64,000 nucleotides of DNA from an uncultured Bacteroidales bacterium (GCA_905236635.1 CAJOCJ010000004.1:1-64000), one strand, 5' to 3'. Shown: positions 52,488 to 63,320, counted from the stretch's first letter. Made by a program: numbers and translations. The notes: generated by a model not told the origin, from the sequence alone.

Positions 52488-55349
52488 ATGATTAACAACA
52501 ATTTCATTAAACGTCACAATGGCCCAACAGAAGCAGATGTTGAAAAAATGCTTAAAGTCATTGGCGTGAAATCGACCGAACAGCTCGTCGATGAGATTAT
52601 TTCTCCGGATATCCGTCTGAAAAACGACCTCAATATCGGTCGCGGAATGAACGAATACGAATGCATCAGCCATCTCAAGGCGATTGGCGCAAAGAACAAA
52701 CAGTTCCGCAGCTATATCGGAATGGGTTACTACAACGTGATCACTCCAGGCGTCATCACCCGCAATATCCTTGAGAATCCGGGTTGGTACACCTCATATA
52801 CCCCTTATCAGGCTGAGGTTTCACAAGGCCGTCTCGAGGCTTTGCTTAACTTCCAGACCGTTATCAGCGACATGACCGCAATGCCTTTGGCAAACGCTTC
52901 ATTGCTCGACGAGGCTACAGCAGCTGCTGAGACAATGCTCATGTTCTACCACGAGCGTTCACGCGCACAGGTGAAAGCCAATGTAAACAAGATTTTCGTG
53001 GCAAACGACATGTTCCCGCAGACTATCGAGGTCATCAAGACACGTGCTCATTTCCTTGGAATCGAAGTCGTTGTTGATGATATCAAGAATTTCAGCGCAG
53101 GCGAGGAGTACTTCGGTGTCATCGTCCAGAATCCTAACCAGTATGGTCTCGTCATCGACTACCGCGACCAGGTTAAGGCTTGGAAGGAAAAAGGCATGCA
53201 AGTCGGTGTCGCCGCTGACCTCATGAGCCTCGCTCTCATCACGCCTCCAGGTGAATGGGGCGCTGACGTGGTGTTCGGCAGCAACCAGCGTTTCGGTCTC
53301 CCGATGGCATTCGGCGGTCCACACGCGGGTTATTTCGCTACGACAGAGACATATAAACGCTCGATGCCAGGACGTATCATCGGTATCTCGAAAGACGCCC
53401 TCGGCAACCCAGCTTACCGTCTGGCATTGCAGACACGTGAGCAGCACATCAAACGTGAGAAAGCTACGTCAAACATCTGCACAGCACAGGCATTGCTCGC
53501 CATCATGTCGGGATTCTACGCAATCTACCATGGGCAGGATGGCATTAAAGAAATTGCACATCATATCAACTGCCTCGCCGGAAAACTCACCTCAGAGTTG
53601 GCAAAACTCGGCGTGAAGCAGCTTAACAAATACTTCTTCGACACATTGTTGTTTGAACTTCCTGAAGGCGGCTGCACATGCAAAGTTAAAGAAGTGGCTG
53701 AGAAACACGGAATGAACTTCCGTATCATCGACAAGCAGCACTTCGGCATCAGCATCGACGAGACCACAAGCCGCGAAGACCTCAACGAGATAGGCGAGGT
53801 GGTGGCTGAAGCCCTCGGCAAGAAACACGAGGAGCTCGTCTGCGACCCTAACTGCCAGAGCTTCTGCGGCATCCAGGAAGGCATGAGAAGAACCTCGGCT
53901 TACCTCACAGCCCCAGTGTTCTCGAAATATCGCAGCGAAACCGACATGATGCGTTATATGAAGAAACTTGAGGACCGTGACCTCAGCCTGAACCGCTCGA
54001 TGATCCCGCTCGGCTCATGCACCATGAAGCTGAACCCTGCGACATCGATGTTCGCACTCAGCTGGCCAGAATTTGCAAATATCCACCCATTCGTGCCTGC
54101 AGAGCAGGCTGAAGGCTATCTCGAGATGATCAAAGAGATGGAGAAAGACCTCTGCGAGATCACAGGATTCAAGGGGATGTCGTTCATGCCTAACTCAGGC
54201 GCTAGCGGTGAATACGCAGGCTTGATGACAATCCGCCGCTATCAAGAGGCTAATGGTCAGGGTCAGCGCAACATCTGCTTGATTCCTGCATCAGCACACG
54301 GCACCAACCCTGCATCAGCAGCAATGGCAGGCCTTCAAGTCGTCGTAGTGAAATGCGACGATCACGGTAACATCGACCTCGCTGACGCAAAGGAGAAAGC
54401 CGAGCAGTACAAAGACACTCTCGCTGCTTTCATGGTGACATATCCATCAACACACGGTATCTATGAAGACGGCATCCGCACCCTCGTGAAGATCGTTCAC
54501 GACAACGGCGGTCAGGTCTATATGGATGGTGCCAACATGAATGCACAGGTGGGCCTCACATGCCCAGGTTTCATTGGCGCTGACGTGTGCCACCTGAACC
54601 TGCACAAGACATTTGCCATCCCTCACGGCGGTGGCGGTCCAGGCGTTGGTCCTATCGGAGTGGCAGCACACCTCGTCCCGTTCCTCCCAAGTCACGTCTG
54701 CTTCAAGACTGGCGGCGAGAAACAGATGGGTGCAGTGTCAGCAGCACCATTCGGAAGTGCACAGATCCTCACAATCACCTACTGCTATCTCAAGATGTTG
54801 GGTGGCGAGGGATTGAAGAAAGCAACAATGGGCGCTATCCTCAATGCTAACTACCTGAAAGACAGACTCAAAGATTACTATCCAATCCTCTATACCGGCA
54901 ACCACGGCCATGTTGCACACGAGATGATTCTCGACATCAACGGCATCAACAAGGCTACCGGCGTTGCGGCTATTGACATCGCTAAACGTCTGATGGACTA
55001 CGGTTTCCACGCACCGACGGTGGCATTCCCGGTTCATGAGACGTTGATGGTTGAGCCTACCGAGAGCGAGCCGTTGGCAGAACTCGACAGATTTGTTGAC
55101 GCTATGATCAAGATACGTCAGGAAATCAAAGACATCGAGGATGGCAAGGCACCTCAGGGCGACAACATCATCTCACACGCTCCATACACAGCAGAGATGC
55201 TGATGGCAAACGAATGGAACTTCCCATTCAGCCGTGAAGAGGCAGGCTTCCCACTCAAGAGCGACGTTCAGGACAAATACTTCCCACACGTCACCAGAAT
55301 CGACGACGCCTTCGGCGATCGTAACCTGGTCTGCAGAGTGATGGAATAA
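52488..55349 (+). CDS. gcvP: Glycine dehydrogenase (aminomethyl-transferring), P-protein of the glycine cleavage system
   Basis: 953 residues from ATG 52488 (MINNNFIKRHNGPTEADVEK), the full length of the single-chain P-protein. N-terminal half: GMGYYNVITPGVITRNILEN, PYQAEVSQGRLEALLNFQT and FGGPHAGYFA. C-terminal half: IPLGSCTMKLNPATSM, SAHGTNPASAAMAG, and the PLP lysine in LNLHKTFAIPHGGGGPG. It decarboxylates glycine and loads the aminomethyl group on the H-protein. No gcvH or gcvT is adjacent, as often in Bacteroidota. A bidirectional terminator follows. Confidence 0.96.
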   Translation: MINNNFIKRHNGPTEADVEKMLKVIGVKSTEQLVDEIISPDIRLKNDLNIGRGMNEYECISHLKAIGAKNKQFRSYIGMGYYNVITPGVITRNILENPGWYTSYTPYQAEVSQGRLEALLNFQTVISDMTAMPLANASLLDEATAAAETMLMFYHERSRAQVKANVNKIFVANDMFPQTIEVIKTRAHFLGIEVVVDDIKNFSAGEEYFGVIVQNPNQYGLVIDYRDQVKAWKEKGMQVGVAADLMSLALITPPGEWGADVVFGSNQRFGLPMAFGGPHAGYFATTETYKRSMPGRIIGISKDALGNPAYRLALQTREQHIKREKATSNICTAQALLAIMSGFYAIYHGQDGIKEIAHHINCLAGKLTSELAKLGVKQLNKYFFDTLLFELPEGGCTCKVKEVAEKHGMNFRIIDKQHFGISIDETTSREDLNEIGEVVAEALGKKHEELVCDPNCQSFCGIQEGMRRTSAYLTAPVFSKYRSETDMMRYMKKLEDRDLSLNRSMIPLGSCTMKLNPATSMFALSWPEFANIHPFVPAEQAEGYLEMIKEMEKDLCEITGFKGMSFMPNSGASGEYAGLMTIRRYQEANGQGQRNICLIPASAHGTNPASAAMAGLQVVVVKCDDHGNIDLADAKEKAEQYKDTLAAFMVTYPSTHGIYEDGIRTLVKIVHDNGGQVYMDGANMNAQVGLTCPGFIGADVCHLNLHKTFAIPHGGGGPGVGPIGVAAHLVPFLPSHVCFKTGGEKQMGAVSAAPFGSAQILTITYCYLKMLGGEGLKKATMGAILNANYLKDRLKDYYPILYTGNHGHVAHEMILDINGINKATGVAAIDIAKRLMDYGFHAPTVAFPVHETLMVEPTESEPLAELDRFVDAMIKIRQEIKDIEDGKAPQGDNIISHAPYTAEMLMANEWNFPFSREEAGFPLKSDVQDKYFPHVTRIDDAFGDRNLVCRVME

Positions 55350-55363
55350 GATTCACTTAAATG

Positions 55364-55393
55364 AAAAAAGGCCGCCATTCGGCGGCCTTTTTT
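55364..55393. terminator. Bidirectional rho-independent terminator
   Basis: AAAAAAGGCCGCC-ATTC-GGCGGCCTTTTTT: a 7-bp GC stem flanked by A6 and T6, so it ends gcvP on the plus strand and the large T9SS gene on the minus strand. Confidence 0.92.
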
Positions 55394-55428
55394 GTTGTAA
55401 ATCGCTAGGTCCTAGCGATTTACAACAA
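55392..55428. repeat. 18-bp perfect inverted repeat over a stop codon
   Basis: TTGTTGTAAATCGCTAGG, one T, then its exact complement. The minus-strand stop codon TAG at 55412-55414 and the last codons (VVVNR) are inside it. The terminator at 55364 follows directly on the minus strand. Confidence 0.8.
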
Positions 55429-58400
55429 CCTTAACACCTGTCATCTCCTTGCCATCGGCGATTCTTACGATGTAAACGCCGTCTGCTAGGTTATGACGGA
55501 TGGTGCTGGAGCCTGTGGTGACGCTCTCTCTCAACACTGGCTGGCCGACGATGTTATATACCATCACGTCGAGCATCTTGCCGCTGTTGTTAGAAATCAT
55601 CAGCTCGTTGACGTTGTTCCATACACTGACACTTGATGCGAGAGTCTCGTCAATGCCGTCAGCAAGGACTTCACCGCTTAAGGCTACCGATACTTCCAAG
55701 TAGTCTTCAATGGTGACGATACCTTCGTATGTGCCTACTGTTTCGCCATTCAACCTCACGTAAACCTGAGTCTGTTCAAGTGTTCCAACGACATCAGGAA
55801 TTGTGATGGAGTAGCCCGTGTAAATCTCACCGTCGAGCGAGATTTCGAATCCGTTGTTGACAGTAATAGTCACGCTACCTGTCTCTGAACCTGGCGCTGG
55901 AGGCAGGTTTTCACCTGAGATGGTGAATGTCTGTGCCTCTGATGGGCCATTACCGACAATGTGTGAGAATCCGCTCAAGGCTGCAGTTGAAGCTACCAAT
56001 ACTGGATCTTGTGTCGGATGATAGAACTCGATATCGTCGGCGCTTGCTATACGCATCTGCGGGTTGTTGTAGCATCCGATGACACCGACGAATGTCACGA
56101 TGTCGCCTTCGACAAGACCTTCAACGACTGGAATCTTATAGATGGTCATGTCGCTGCCGTTCTGTGAGATTGGGGTGCTGCCTGCTGTGTTGATAGCTCC
56201 GATGGTAGCTTCGACAATCTCAACACGTGTCGACTGTAACATGTTGTCAGCTGCAAAGTCTTCCAAGATTTCGGCTATTGTAACTGTCTCCAATGGGAGG
56301 TCGTTGCCGCTTGAGATGATGCTGAAATCGCTTGAAGAGCTGCCGTCGATGCCGCTAAGCTCGATGAGTCCGTTGTAAACGCTTCTCTTGCCGTATGCCT
56401 GCACGAGGTCGCCTGCTGCCAATTCTGCAGGAACAGTGTTGGCGTTGAGATAGAGGACGATACCTGCTGTCTCATCTTGTGCGTAAACGTTACGTCCGTC
56501 GACAAATGTGACGATGCCTTGTACCATTGCATACTCGTTGAGTTCCAATGCTTTAGCTTCTGCAATCGTGATAACTGTAGGCGGTTCTTCGATGGTATAA
56601 ACAGCGGTTGCCACGCTGCTGTTCTCGTATCCTGCCTTGACAGCCATAGCCTTGATAGTTGTTGTCTCGCTGATGACTATTGGCTCTGTATAGACGTCGC
56701 TGCTTGTTGTAGGTGTCGTCTCATCGAGAGTGTAATAGATTGTCGCGTCTTCGGTGGCGCAGCTGATGGTCACGTTTTGTGCCTCGAAATATGTGCCTGC
56801 TGCCGGTGTGAATGTCGGCATCGCACAGTATTGCTGGCCACTGCCTGCTGTCGCAAACATGTCAAGGAAGAAGTTGTAGCCAGGGGCGTTGCTGCCACTC
56901 ATGTTCGTCTTTGAATAAGCGCCAAAACTATGATAGGTATTGTTGAGGGCGAAGGCTCTGCCTGTGTTGTTTACGTTGGTTACTAAAAATGCGTCGTAGT
57001 CAGGAACCATTGAACCTTCATCGGATGTGCCTAATTCAATAGTCCATGCAGTGTTGTCACCGCCAGTGGTGAAGTTGGTGCCTGATGAATAACCTAACAC
57101 ACCACCTTCGTCGTTGGTGAATGTGAAGTTGGTGCCATCGGTGTTGACTGTCCAGTAATACAATTCCTCGTTGTCGGCTATTACGCTTGGAAGCGTCTCG
57201 TCGCCTGAGGTTGATGTGGTACTGGTAAACAATTCACCGTCAATCTTGTTGGCGATAGTGTTGGTCATTGCATAGTATTCATTGGCATTCTCGTTGAAAC
57301 GGGCAGCGAAGATGACCTTAGCGCCGCTGACGAGTTGTGACACATCGGAAAGACGTGTATAGTCGCTTGGCTGTAATGGCTCAACGACCACACCGCTTAA
57401 CTCGATGATGATGTCATCAAGTTGTGATGAAACATATATTTCCCCAAGATATGTGCCTATACTATGATCTGCTCCCAGTCTGACGTACACAGTCTGGTTG
57501 ATGCTGCCTGCTACAGGTGTCAGCTCGATGGCCTCTATGCCGAATCCTGTACCTGGCGTGAGTGACATCTCGTATGCGTCAGTTGAAAGTATGACAAGAA
57601 CTGGTTCGTTGAGGCCTGCGCCAGTGATGGTGAGCTCCTGCTCATCTGATGGACCTTCGCCTTCGGTGTATCTGAATCCTGTCAACGCTTCTGGTGTGGC
57701 TGTGAGCGTTGGAATAAGAGTGAAGGCAGCATTTATGGTGACATCAGCCGCTGGCATCACAAACTGCATGGTTTCTATGTCTATGTCATTGGTTATCTCG
57801 TCGTAGGTGTATGTCAACATTGTCAGCTCATAACCATCGGCTGGAGTGGCGGTCACGGTGATAGTGGCGCCTTCCATCGCTATCGTCGGGTCGGCAGCAA
57901 CGGTACCGTTTGTGATGCCAGCGGCGATAGTGACGTTGTAGTAATACTCGATGGTATATACTGCCGTTGTGATACCGCTGTCAAGCATATCTTCTTTGGC
58001 GGCAAACGCCTTGACTGTCGTGGTCTCTTCTATACCGATAGGATTTGTGTAAACCTCGCTTTCCGATGTTGGATTGGAGCCATCTAAGGTGTAGTAAATA
58101 GTGGCACCTTCGGTGGCGCAGGCTATGGTTACAACCAGGGCTTCATTATATGTGCCTTCAGCAGGAGTGTATGTAGGAGCGGCCACTGTCGGAATCATGC
58201 TGAATGTGGCGTTCACTGTGACATCGGCAGCTGGCATGACAAACTCCATCGTGTTCTGGTCGATGTTGTTTGTTGTCTCATCATAGCTATATGTCAATGT
58301 CGCTAAGAAGTAGTTCTCATCAGGTGTTGCAATAACAGTAATGGTAGTGCCTGCTGTAGCTGTCTCTGGATCCACTTCGATAGTGCCGTTTTCGATGCCT

Positions 58401-59944
58401 CCTGCAACATTTACATTATAGAAATAGTCAATGGTGTAAACCGCTGTGGCGATTTCGCTGTCATTATAACCTTCTTTTACGCCGAAGGCTTTCACCGTTG
58501 TTGACTCGTCTATTGTGATAGCATAGGAGTAAACAGCGCTTGCAGTTGTCGGATCGGTGCCATCTACGGTGTAATAAATCGTAGCGCCTTCGGTCTCACA
58601 TGCTATTGTCACATTGATTTCATCGTTATATGTTCCTTCTTCTGGCGAGAAGGTCGGTGTGGCGACAGTCTCTATTGGCTGTGGCTCCTGAATCTCAACG
58701 TCGCTTGCCAATGCCACGCGTAACTGAGGATTGTTGAAACATCCGATAACGCCTGTCACATTGACGATGTCACCTTCAACAAGATCTTCGACAGCAGGCA
58801 TCTTGTAGATGTTGATTGAAAAACCATCTTGAGTGATAGGGGTGTTGCCGCTTGTGTTGATTGTACCAACGGTAGCTTCCACAATCTGAACGCGGGTTGA
58901 CTGGAAGTCGTTGTCTGCACCGTAGTCCTCAAAAATATCAGCGATAGTCACGACCTCCAATGGGAGCGTATTACCGCTCGACAATACGCTGAAGAACGCA
59001 TCGTTAGGGTTGATGTATGAAAGTTCAATCAAACCGTTGTATTCAGCTCTCTTGCCATAGGCTTGAACCTCATCGCCTAATGCCAAAGTGCTGACGGCAC
59101 TGTTGAGATACAAACAGATACCTGCCGTTTCATCTTGAACGTAGACGTTTCTGCCATCTATGAAGGTGATGATGCCTTGCACCAAAGCGTACTCGTTGAC
59201 CTCTAATGCTTTGGCTTCTTCAATGGTGATGAGAGTCGGAGGCGTCTCGATGGTATATGTAGCTGTTGCCACATTGCTGTTGTTGTAGCCATTTTTCGCA
59301 CCCAAAGCCTTCACCGTTGTCGTTGCAGTGATTTCAATAGGAGAGGTGTAGACCGAGCTTGTTGTTGTCGGGGTTGTGCCATCTAAAGTGTAATAGATGG
59401 TTGCGCCTTCTGTTGAACATGCTATCTCGACTTCAACGGAATTGTAATATGTTCCGGAAGCAGGTGAGAATGTTGGTGTTGACACGTTTTGTTGACCACT
59501 TGACGAATAGGTGATGTCAAATGTGGCGATTCTTCTATGGCCACTCGTTCCTCCGATGGTAAATGTCACCGAAGTGGCCGAACCAGACCATGTTCCATTA
59601 GCGTATGTGCCAACATCTGTGGTGATTGCGTTGGTGCCTTCACCTGAAGCGAATGTCATCACAATCTCTGTGAGGTTGCCGCTGGCTGTGGTAACTGTGA
59701 AATAGTTACCGCCATAACACCTGATAGCTGCGCCCGTATTATAGTACTTCGGGGCGTTGTTGTTGGTGCCTTTGTAAAAAGCCGCAGAAACACTGGCGTC
59801 AAAAGTGACATCCTCAATGGTCTCACTATTTTCATAACCTTGTTCCGCAGCGACCCAGTTGATTTGAGTTCTCGTCTGTCCCCAGGCGATAGTTGTAATC
59901 ATCAGCATTAAAGCCGTGATAATCAATGTAAATCTACGTTTCAT
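55412..59944 (-). CDS. Very large T9SS-secreted protein with chitobiase-type C-terminal (CHB_HEX) repeats
   Basis: 1510 residues. Signal peptide 1 to about 22 (TTIAWGQ). After an N-terminal beta domain there are at least four CHB_HEX_C_1-like repeats, each of the form TPTFSPxxGTYxxxxxVxIxC followed by TEGATIYYTLDGTTPTT and TTTVKAxxxKxGYxxS. Two OB-like modules (ITIEEAKALEVNEYALVQGI, VYVQDETAGICLYLN, VQAYGKRAEYNGLIELS), two InlB B-repeat-like modules (GTIEVDPETATAGTTITVIA) and beta domains with ALTGFRYTEGEGPSDEQELT are interspersed. The C-terminus has a T9SS-type domain without the usual YPNP start (MLDVMVYNIVGQPVL ... GVYIVRIAD). No catalytic domain is seen, so a surface adhesin or scaffold is likely. 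Probably cotranscribed with the M6 protease 38 bases upstream. Confidence 0.87.
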   Translation of the reverse strand: MKRRFTLIITALMLMITTIAWGQTRTQINWVAAEQGYENSETIEDVTFDASVSAAFYKGTNNNAPKYYNTGAAIRCYGGNYFTVTTASGNLTEIVMTFASGEGTNAITTDVGTYANGTWSGSATSVTFTIGGTSGHRRIATFDITYSSSGQQNVSTPTFSPASGTYYNSVEVEIACSTEGATIYYTLDGTTPTTTSSVYTSPIEITATTTVKALGAKNGYNNSNVATATYTIETPPTLITIEEAKALEVNEYALVQGIITFIDGRNVYVQDETAGICLYLNSAVSTLALGDEVQAYGKRAEYNGLIELSYINPNDAFFSVLSSGNTLPLEVVTIADIFEDYGADNDFQSTRVQIVEATVGTINTSGNTPITQDGFSINIYKMPAVEDLVEGDIVNVTGVIGCFNNPQLRVALASDVEIQEPQPIETVATPTFSPEEGTYNDEINVTIACETEGATIYYTVDGTDPTTASAVYSYAITIDESTTVKAFGVKEGYNDSEIATAVYTIDYFYNVNVAGGIENGTIEVDPETATAGTTITVIATPDENYFLATLTYSYDETTNNIDQNTMEFVMPAADVTVNATFSMIPTVAAPTYTPAEGTYNEALVVTIACATEGATIYYTLDGSNPTSESEVYTNPIGIEETTTVKAFAAKEDMLDSGITTAVYTIEYYYNVTIAAGITNGTVAADPTIAMEGATITVTATPADGYELTMLTYTYDEITNDIDIETMQFVMPAADVTINAAFTLIPTLTATPEALTGFRYTEGEGPSDEQELTITGAGLNEPVLVILSTDAYEMSLTPGTGFGIEAIELTPVAGSINQTVYVRLGADHSIGTYLGEIYVSSQLDDIIIELSGVVVEPLQPSDYTRLSDVSQLVSGAKVIFAARFNENANEYYAMTNTIANKIDGELFTSTTSTSGDETLPSVIADNEELYYWTVNTDGTNFTFTNDEGGVLGYSSGTNFTTGGDNTAWTIELGTSDEGSMVPDYDAFLVTNVNNTGRAFALNNTYHSFGAYSKTNMSGSNAPGYNFFLDMFATAGSGQQYCAMPTFTPAAGTYFEAQNVTISCATEDATIYYTLDETTPTTSSDVYTEPIVISETTTIKAMAVKAGYENSSVATAVYTIEEPPTVITIAEAKALELNEYAMVQGIVTFVDGRNVYAQDETAGIVLYLNANTVPAELAAGDLVQAYGKRSVYNGLIELSGIDGSSSSDFSIISSGNDLPLETVTIAEILEDFAADNMLQSTRVEIVEATIGAINTAGSTPISQNGSDMTIYKIPVVEGLVEGDIVTFVGVIGCYNNPQMRIASADDIEFYHPTQDPVLVASTAALSGFSHIVGNGPSEAQTFTISGENLPPAPGSETGSVTITVNNGFEISLDGEIYTGYSITIPDVVGTLEQTQVYVRLNGETVGTYEGIVTIEDYLEVSVALSGEVLADGIDETLASSVSVWNNVNELMISNNSGKMLDVMVYNIVGQPVLRESVTTGSSTIRHNLADGVYIVRIADGKEMTGVKVVVNR

Positions 59945-59982
59945 CTCGTTGAATTTTATATTTATTAATCTTTATTTCCTAA

Positions 59983-62900
59983 TTATTGACGATCTTTTAC
60001 TACAAGTTTGTTAACCACATCGCCATTGTTCATCAGGACGGCAATAGTGTAAATACCTGAATCAAGACCGCTGAGATTTATCTCAATGCTCTCAGCACCG
60101 CCACACTCCTGTTTGATGACAAGTTGTCCCATTGTGTTGTAAACCTTGATGGTCTGCATTGCTGAACCTCTTAGATAAACCTTGTCTTGTGCAGGATTTG
60201 GATATAATGTCAGCGATGAGGCTGTGTCTTCTTCAACTCCTTCACAGCTGATGAGATGTGCCACTAGCTGGCAGTCTTGCGTAACCACGAAAGTATATGA
60301 TGGCTCGTCCGAAACCACCGTTCCGTTCATAGTCCAGTTGTCGAAAACATAATATTGGTTTGGAGTCACTTCAACAGTTGCTGTCGCTCCATAAGTATAA
60401 GTGTTTCCGCCTGTCACTGTTCCTCCTGCGGCAGGGTCGGCGCTAACTGTTACTTGATATGTGTTGAGCGTGAAGTGGGCAACGTAACTGGCCGATTGGG
60501 TCACAGTGAAACTGTATGTCGGGTTGGTTGATACCTGAGTGCCGTTTTTCGTCCACTTGACAAACGAATATCCGGTGTTTGGCGATGCTGTCAGTGTGGC
60601 TGTTGTTCCATGTGTATAGGTGTTGGCACCGGTAACTGTTCCTCCTTCAGCAGGGTTGGCACTAACTGTGATCTCATATGTGTTGAGCGTGAAGTTGGCC
60701 ACATAGGCGGCGTCTTCTGTCACTGTAAAGCTATATGTCGCATTCGTCGATACCTGAGTTCCGTTCTTAGTCCAGTTGGTGAAGGCATAGTCTGTGTTGG
60801 CTGTTGCCGTAATGGTACAGGATGCGCCTTGTGTATAGCTTCCACCTCCGCTTACCGTGCCACCACTTGACGGGTAAGCTGAAACAGTGATGTTGTAGTT
60901 AGGTGTGCCGCTGCTTTTCTGCAAGAAAACCTGGTTCTTCACAGAGAGAATAGTTCCAGAATAACTTGATGGGCTGATTGGGTTATAATTGGTGCCGTCG
61001 CTATAGACCCTGATGGCTTTGCTGGTAGCGTTGTATACGCGACATTTCATATGAGGCGCTTCTGACCATTGGCCGGTATTGTCGTCGGTAACTAATACAA
61101 GATTTGAAGAGCCGTCGTAATTAAACGGTGTGTCAAATGTGATGTTGTTCCAACTATTGGCATACATAGTGACACTGCCACTAAAAACCTTGTCGGAAGC
61201 CGACACGGCTACCCAATCTGTATTGCTGGAGAAAGAGCTCTTTGTGGTGCTCTTTAAATATAAATCAAAGGTACGAGTCTTTGTCTCACCCTCGTTATAG
61301 AATGCGATGCTGTTAATTGGTCCAGCTCCGCCAAGTTCAGATGCGGTGTATATCTGCTGGGTGAGTGAGTAACTGTAATATGAGTAGCTTGGTAGATATT
61401 CGTTGCTATTAGAGCTTTCATCTCCGATGTAGATATAACCGGCTGGTATGACAGTCACGCTGGCCGTCTCTGATTCTGCAGATTGCATTCCGTAAATGTC
61501 AACACTTTTCAGATAATAAGAGTTGGTTCCTAATAACACATCACTGTCGGTGTATGTCGTTCCGCTGATATTGCCAATGAATGACCCATTTCTGAAGATA
61601 TTGTATGACTGGGCGTTTATAGCGGCATCCCATGACAGATTCACGATGCCATTGTTTTCCGTTGCCACGACATTTGTTGGCGGTAGGCAAATGGTGGAAG
61701 CCTCCCCGTATGAGAAGGATATAGTGTTTCCGCTTACTGATATGTCATAGATTCTGAAATCTTCATCTATAGTGCCACCGGTAAAGAAAGGATATGCACT
61801 GGTCGATGCACTGAATTCAGTTCTGCCGACGTCGGCGCTGAAATATGCTGACAGAATGCTGCCTGATGATGTCGTAGAACCTCCAGGTCGGAAGATGTAT
61901 ATCTCATCGTAAATGCCATTGCTTGGATCATAATCAGCATTGCCGTCAAAACGTGTGTCAATACGATAAATCAGAAGTCCGGAACCTGGTAACGCGGATT
62001 CATAATAGGTTGATGTTCTTCTATATTCCAATACATAAAACTGATTGGGATCAGATGATGCTATTTTGTATGCAATATTGGTTGGTGTTGCTGAATTGAT
62101 AGGATTCAGTGAATATATGCCAGGTGAGGTTATTTCAGGGATCTCGTCAAGCCAATGGCCGTATTTCATCTTCATATATGCACCGCAATGTTGTGGAGGC
62201 GTTGATGTTGTTTCCATCAAATCCCAACATCCAACGGGCGAGGGGCCTGTGTAGGAATAATGGTAAAGGTCAGGTGCACTTAACGAATGGTTCATCTCGT
62301 GGCACATAACCGAGGTGTTGAAATAATCAGTTGCGTCAGCTAATTGGAAATTGAATGTCCAGACACGTTTCCCGTTGATATAAACGGATCTGTCATAGAG
62401 TGACCATTTGTGAGGCCACAGCAAATCATTCCAGTTGCCAACATTGCCTTTCACAATAAAACATACATTGTCAACATAACCATCGCTGTCATAGTCTATA
62501 TCCAAACTCGTAGGGATAGGGTAGTTGGCATTGACATAATTAACTGCCCGCTGTAGGAGGGAGAATTCGCGATCTCTTCTCTGGCTGTCTCCACTATATC
62601 CGTTAGGATTTGTACTTGCGTTATATGGTTCGAAGTAGTTCTTCGGATAGGTGTCTTGATATGATATGATAGTCTCACCATTGTGTCCTGGGTAGAAATA
62701 AGTGGGGATTTCAATGTTGTTATATGATGCCTCTCTGAAATATGCTCTCAGTGAAGATGAATTTCCCGAAACATCATTGAACATATTGTCGATGGATGAA
62801 TAGCTGTTGGTGAACTGTCCGTCGTCAGAAAAACGGATGAATATCGCAATGTTGTTTAGCGTGCCGTGGTTGGCGTCCTTGCCGGAACTCTTTGGACCAC

Positions 62901-63261
62901 CAGCCTCAACAGGCACCTCCCAAGCTTTCCTTCTGGCCATCCATTCTTCCGGAGAAATCAGAGCATAAGGCTGTAATCCCTTGCTCGCCGGGTCTTGTCT
63001 GCCCGCTACTATCTCTGTAGCCACCAATTTGCCGTCGCGTTTCTCGGCATAAACATAATAACCCGTCTCAGGATGCTGAATTATTGTATATCCATTTGCA
63101 TCATGCAGGTAATTGAAAAACTCGTCACCTGATGCAAAACATTCCAAAACGGTGCCGTCTGGCTGAGTTACTTTCGTCGGAATGTCTTTTAAATATGCCG
63201 CTTGTGCACTCATCAGGCATATTGTTGTTATCAGAAGTATAAACAATCTTTTCAAAGTCAT
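59983..63261 (-). CDS. M6-family (immune inhibitor A-like) metalloprotease with InlB-type repeats and T9SS sorting domain
   Basis: 1092 residues. Signal peptide 1 to about 21 (LMSAQAA). Propeptide-like part, then a peptidase M6 domain with the zinc motif HEMNH (321-325) in MCHEMNHSLSAPDLY, where Asp331 fits the HExxHxxxxxD form. FN3 (TICLPPTNVVATENNGIVNL), a beta-sandwich with YSYSLTQQIYTASELGG, and three divergent InlB B-repeats (ITVSANPAEGGTVTGANTYT, GYSFVKWTKNGTQVS) follow. The end is a type A T9SS domain (TLYPNPAQDKVYLRG ... GIYTIAVLMN). Secreted protease, first gene of a two-gene minus-strand operon. Confidence 0.92.
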   Translation of the reverse strand: MTLKRLFILLITTICLMSAQAAYLKDIPTKVTQPDGTVLECFASGDEFFNYLHDANGYTIIQHPETGYYVYAEKRDGKLVATEIVAGRQDPASKGLQPYALISPEEWMARRKAWEVPVEAGGPKSSGKDANHGTLNNIAIFIRFSDDGQFTNSYSSIDNMFNDVSGNSSSLRAYFREASYNNIEIPTYFYPGHNGETIISYQDTYPKNYFEPYNASTNPNGYSGDSQRRDREFSLLQRAVNYVNANYPIPTSLDIDYDSDGYVDNVCFIVKGNVGNWNDLLWPHKWSLYDRSVYINGKRVWTFNFQLADATDYFNTSVMCHEMNHSLSAPDLYHYSYTGPSPVGCWDLMETTSTPPQHCGAYMKMKYGHWLDEIPEITSPGIYSLNPINSATPTNIAYKIASSDPNQFYVLEYRRTSTYYESALPGSGLLIYRIDTRFDGNADYDPSNGIYDEIYIFRPGGSTTSSGSILSAYFSADVGRTEFSASTSAYPFFTGGTIDEDFRIYDISVSGNTISFSYGEASTICLPPTNVVATENNGIVNLSWDAAINAQSYNIFRNGSFIGNISGTTYTDSDVLLGTNSYYLKSVDIYGMQSAESETASVTVIPAGYIYIGDESSNSNEYLPSYSYYSYSLTQQIYTASELGGAGPINSIAFYNEGETKTRTFDLYLKSTTKSSFSSNTDWVAVSASDKVFSGSVTMYANSWNNITFDTPFNYDGSSNLVLVTDDNTGQWSEAPHMKCRVYNATSKAIRVYSDGTNYNPISPSSYSGTILSVKNQVFLQKSSGTPNYNITVSAYPSSGGTVSGGGSYTQGASCTITATANTDYAFTNWTKNGTQVSTNATYSFTVTEDAAYVANFTLNTYEITVSANPAEGGTVTGANTYTHGTTATLTASPNTGYSFVKWTKNGTQVSTNPTYSFTVTQSASYVAHFTLNTYQVTVSADPAAGGTVTGGNTYTYGATATVEVTPNQYYVFDNWTMNGTVVSDEPSYTFVVTQDCQLVAHLISCEGVEEDTASSLTLYPNPAQDKVYLRGSAMQTIKVYNTMGQLVIKQECGGAESIEINLSGLDSGIYTIAVLMNNGDVVNKLVVKDRQ

Positions 63262-63293
63262 TAAATTATATATTATATACTTATTTTCCTAAA

Positions 63294-63320
63294 AATCCCA
63301 TCAATCCTAATAATCCTACA
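63294..63320. repeat. 9-bp repeat array in the M6 protease leader
   Basis: Units AATCCCATC, AATCCTAAT, AATCCTACA. It lies between the -7 box at 63319 and the start codon at 63261 and would be transcribed in the 5' leader. Confidence 0.8.
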
